Assembly: GCA_937996765.1 (NCBI GenBank) | Contig: CALKUG010000492.1 | Location: forward strand, 1 to 6,420 | Reading direction: 5' to 3' | Origin: an uncultured Ignavibacteria bacterium | GTDB taxonomy: Bacteria > Bacteroidota > Ignavibacteria > Ignavibacteriales > Ignavibacteriaceae | Length of the DNA: 6,420 bases | Part shown: positions 6,285 through 6,420 of the stretch, piece after piece | Position numbering within the stretch: the first letter of the stretch is position 1 | Layout of the letters: each line of letters opens with the position of its first letter | Made by a program: the position numbers and the translations under genes | The notes under the pieces: model-generated | What the model was told of the DNA's origin: nothing | Database searches by the model: none | Seen by the model: only the letters and a program-made list of their open reading frames with translations

Positions 6285-6420
6285 AATAGTACCCTTTCAA
6301 ATCGCTCCATGTAAGAGAAGTTGAAACTTTATTATCCTGCCAGTAAAAAATGCTGTAGAGAGAGCGAGAATCACGAACCATTTTAAATTTTAGCTCGCCT
6401 TCAAATAAAATCGGGAAACT
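6277..6420 (-). CDS. C-terminal end of an NTF2-like protein, N-terminus off the right edge
   Basis: Forty-seven codons followed by TAG (6279-6277) are open to the right edge of the window. The visible protein contains FEGELKFKMVRDSRSLYSIF and then YWQDNKVSTSLTWSDLKGYY. This resembles the C-terminal strands of the next gene (VDGRANLTLRRNTDTGKWQI, then VKWVDE): a G-x-L-x-hydrophobic strand, a charged turn, an aromatic-I-x-aromatic strand, then a W-x-D or W-V-D. The two are probably tandem paralogues of an NTF2-like envelope family, here with an added TWSDLKG tail. The stop lies 5 to 8 bases inside the proposed start of the next gene, and the gene's last codons contain the AAAGGG that would serve that start, which suggests translational coupling. 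Only the C-terminus is visible, so a lipoprotein signal cannot be checked. Confidence 0.7.
   Translation of the reverse strand, partial: SFPILFEGELKFKMVRDSRSLYSIFYWQDNKVSTSLTWSDLKGYYYQ
6292..6297 (-). promoter_or_regulatory. Ribosome binding site supporting a non-ATG start
   Basis: AAAGGG on the minus strand lies inside the last codons of the upstream gene, seven bases before ATC at 6284 and four before ATT at 6287. It is the main evidence that translation of the small NTF2-like lipoprotein begins here rather than at the TTG at 6239. Confidence 0.5.

Noticed and set aside
1..6420. CRISPR arrays, tRNA or rRNA genes, insertion sequences
   Set aside because: No regular spacer-repeat pattern, cloverleaf-like sequence, transposase or terminal inverted repeat was seen; nearly all bases are in the minus-strand genes.

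Overview
All convincing genes lie on the minus strand, packed head to tail. The DNA is moderately AT-rich. Lipoprotein signal peptides, an outer-membrane beta-barrel-like protein and a sigma-54 activator point to a diderm bacterium. The style of the lipoproteins and of the activator's C-terminus suggests the Bacteroidota/Ignavibacteria/Kapabacteria side of the FCB group. This placement is an inference from gene style, not a match to a known genome.

In the direction of transcription (right to left): 6420-6277 is the C-terminal end of a small NTF2-like protein. 6284-5766 is a small NTF2-like lipoprotein that overlaps it and appears to lack a normal start codon. 5754-3325 is an 809-residue membrane-anchored transcription factor: an extracytoplasmic CHASE2 sensor, three further membrane helices, a coiled coil, a sigma-54 AAA+ domain and an unusual DNA-binding C-terminus. 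A 188-base gap (3324-3137) follows and holds a near-consensus sigma-54 promoter (-24 TGGCACG, -12 GTGCA, correct spacing). That promoter faces a 324-residue lipoprotein (3136-2162), which ends at a strong hairpin terminator (2136-2101). Next come a second, ~301-residue lipoprotein (2060-1155) and a beta-barrel-like envelope protein (1132-1) that runs off the left edge. No stretch over 300 bases lacks a gene.

The most interesting reading is a self-contained envelope-sensing circuit. A one-component sigma-54 activator has its sensor outside the inner membrane and is co-transcribed with small envelope lipoproteins. It is followed at once by a sigma-54 promoter driving more envelope proteins. The domains and the promoter are visible in the sequence; the regulatory link and the envelope role are inferences.
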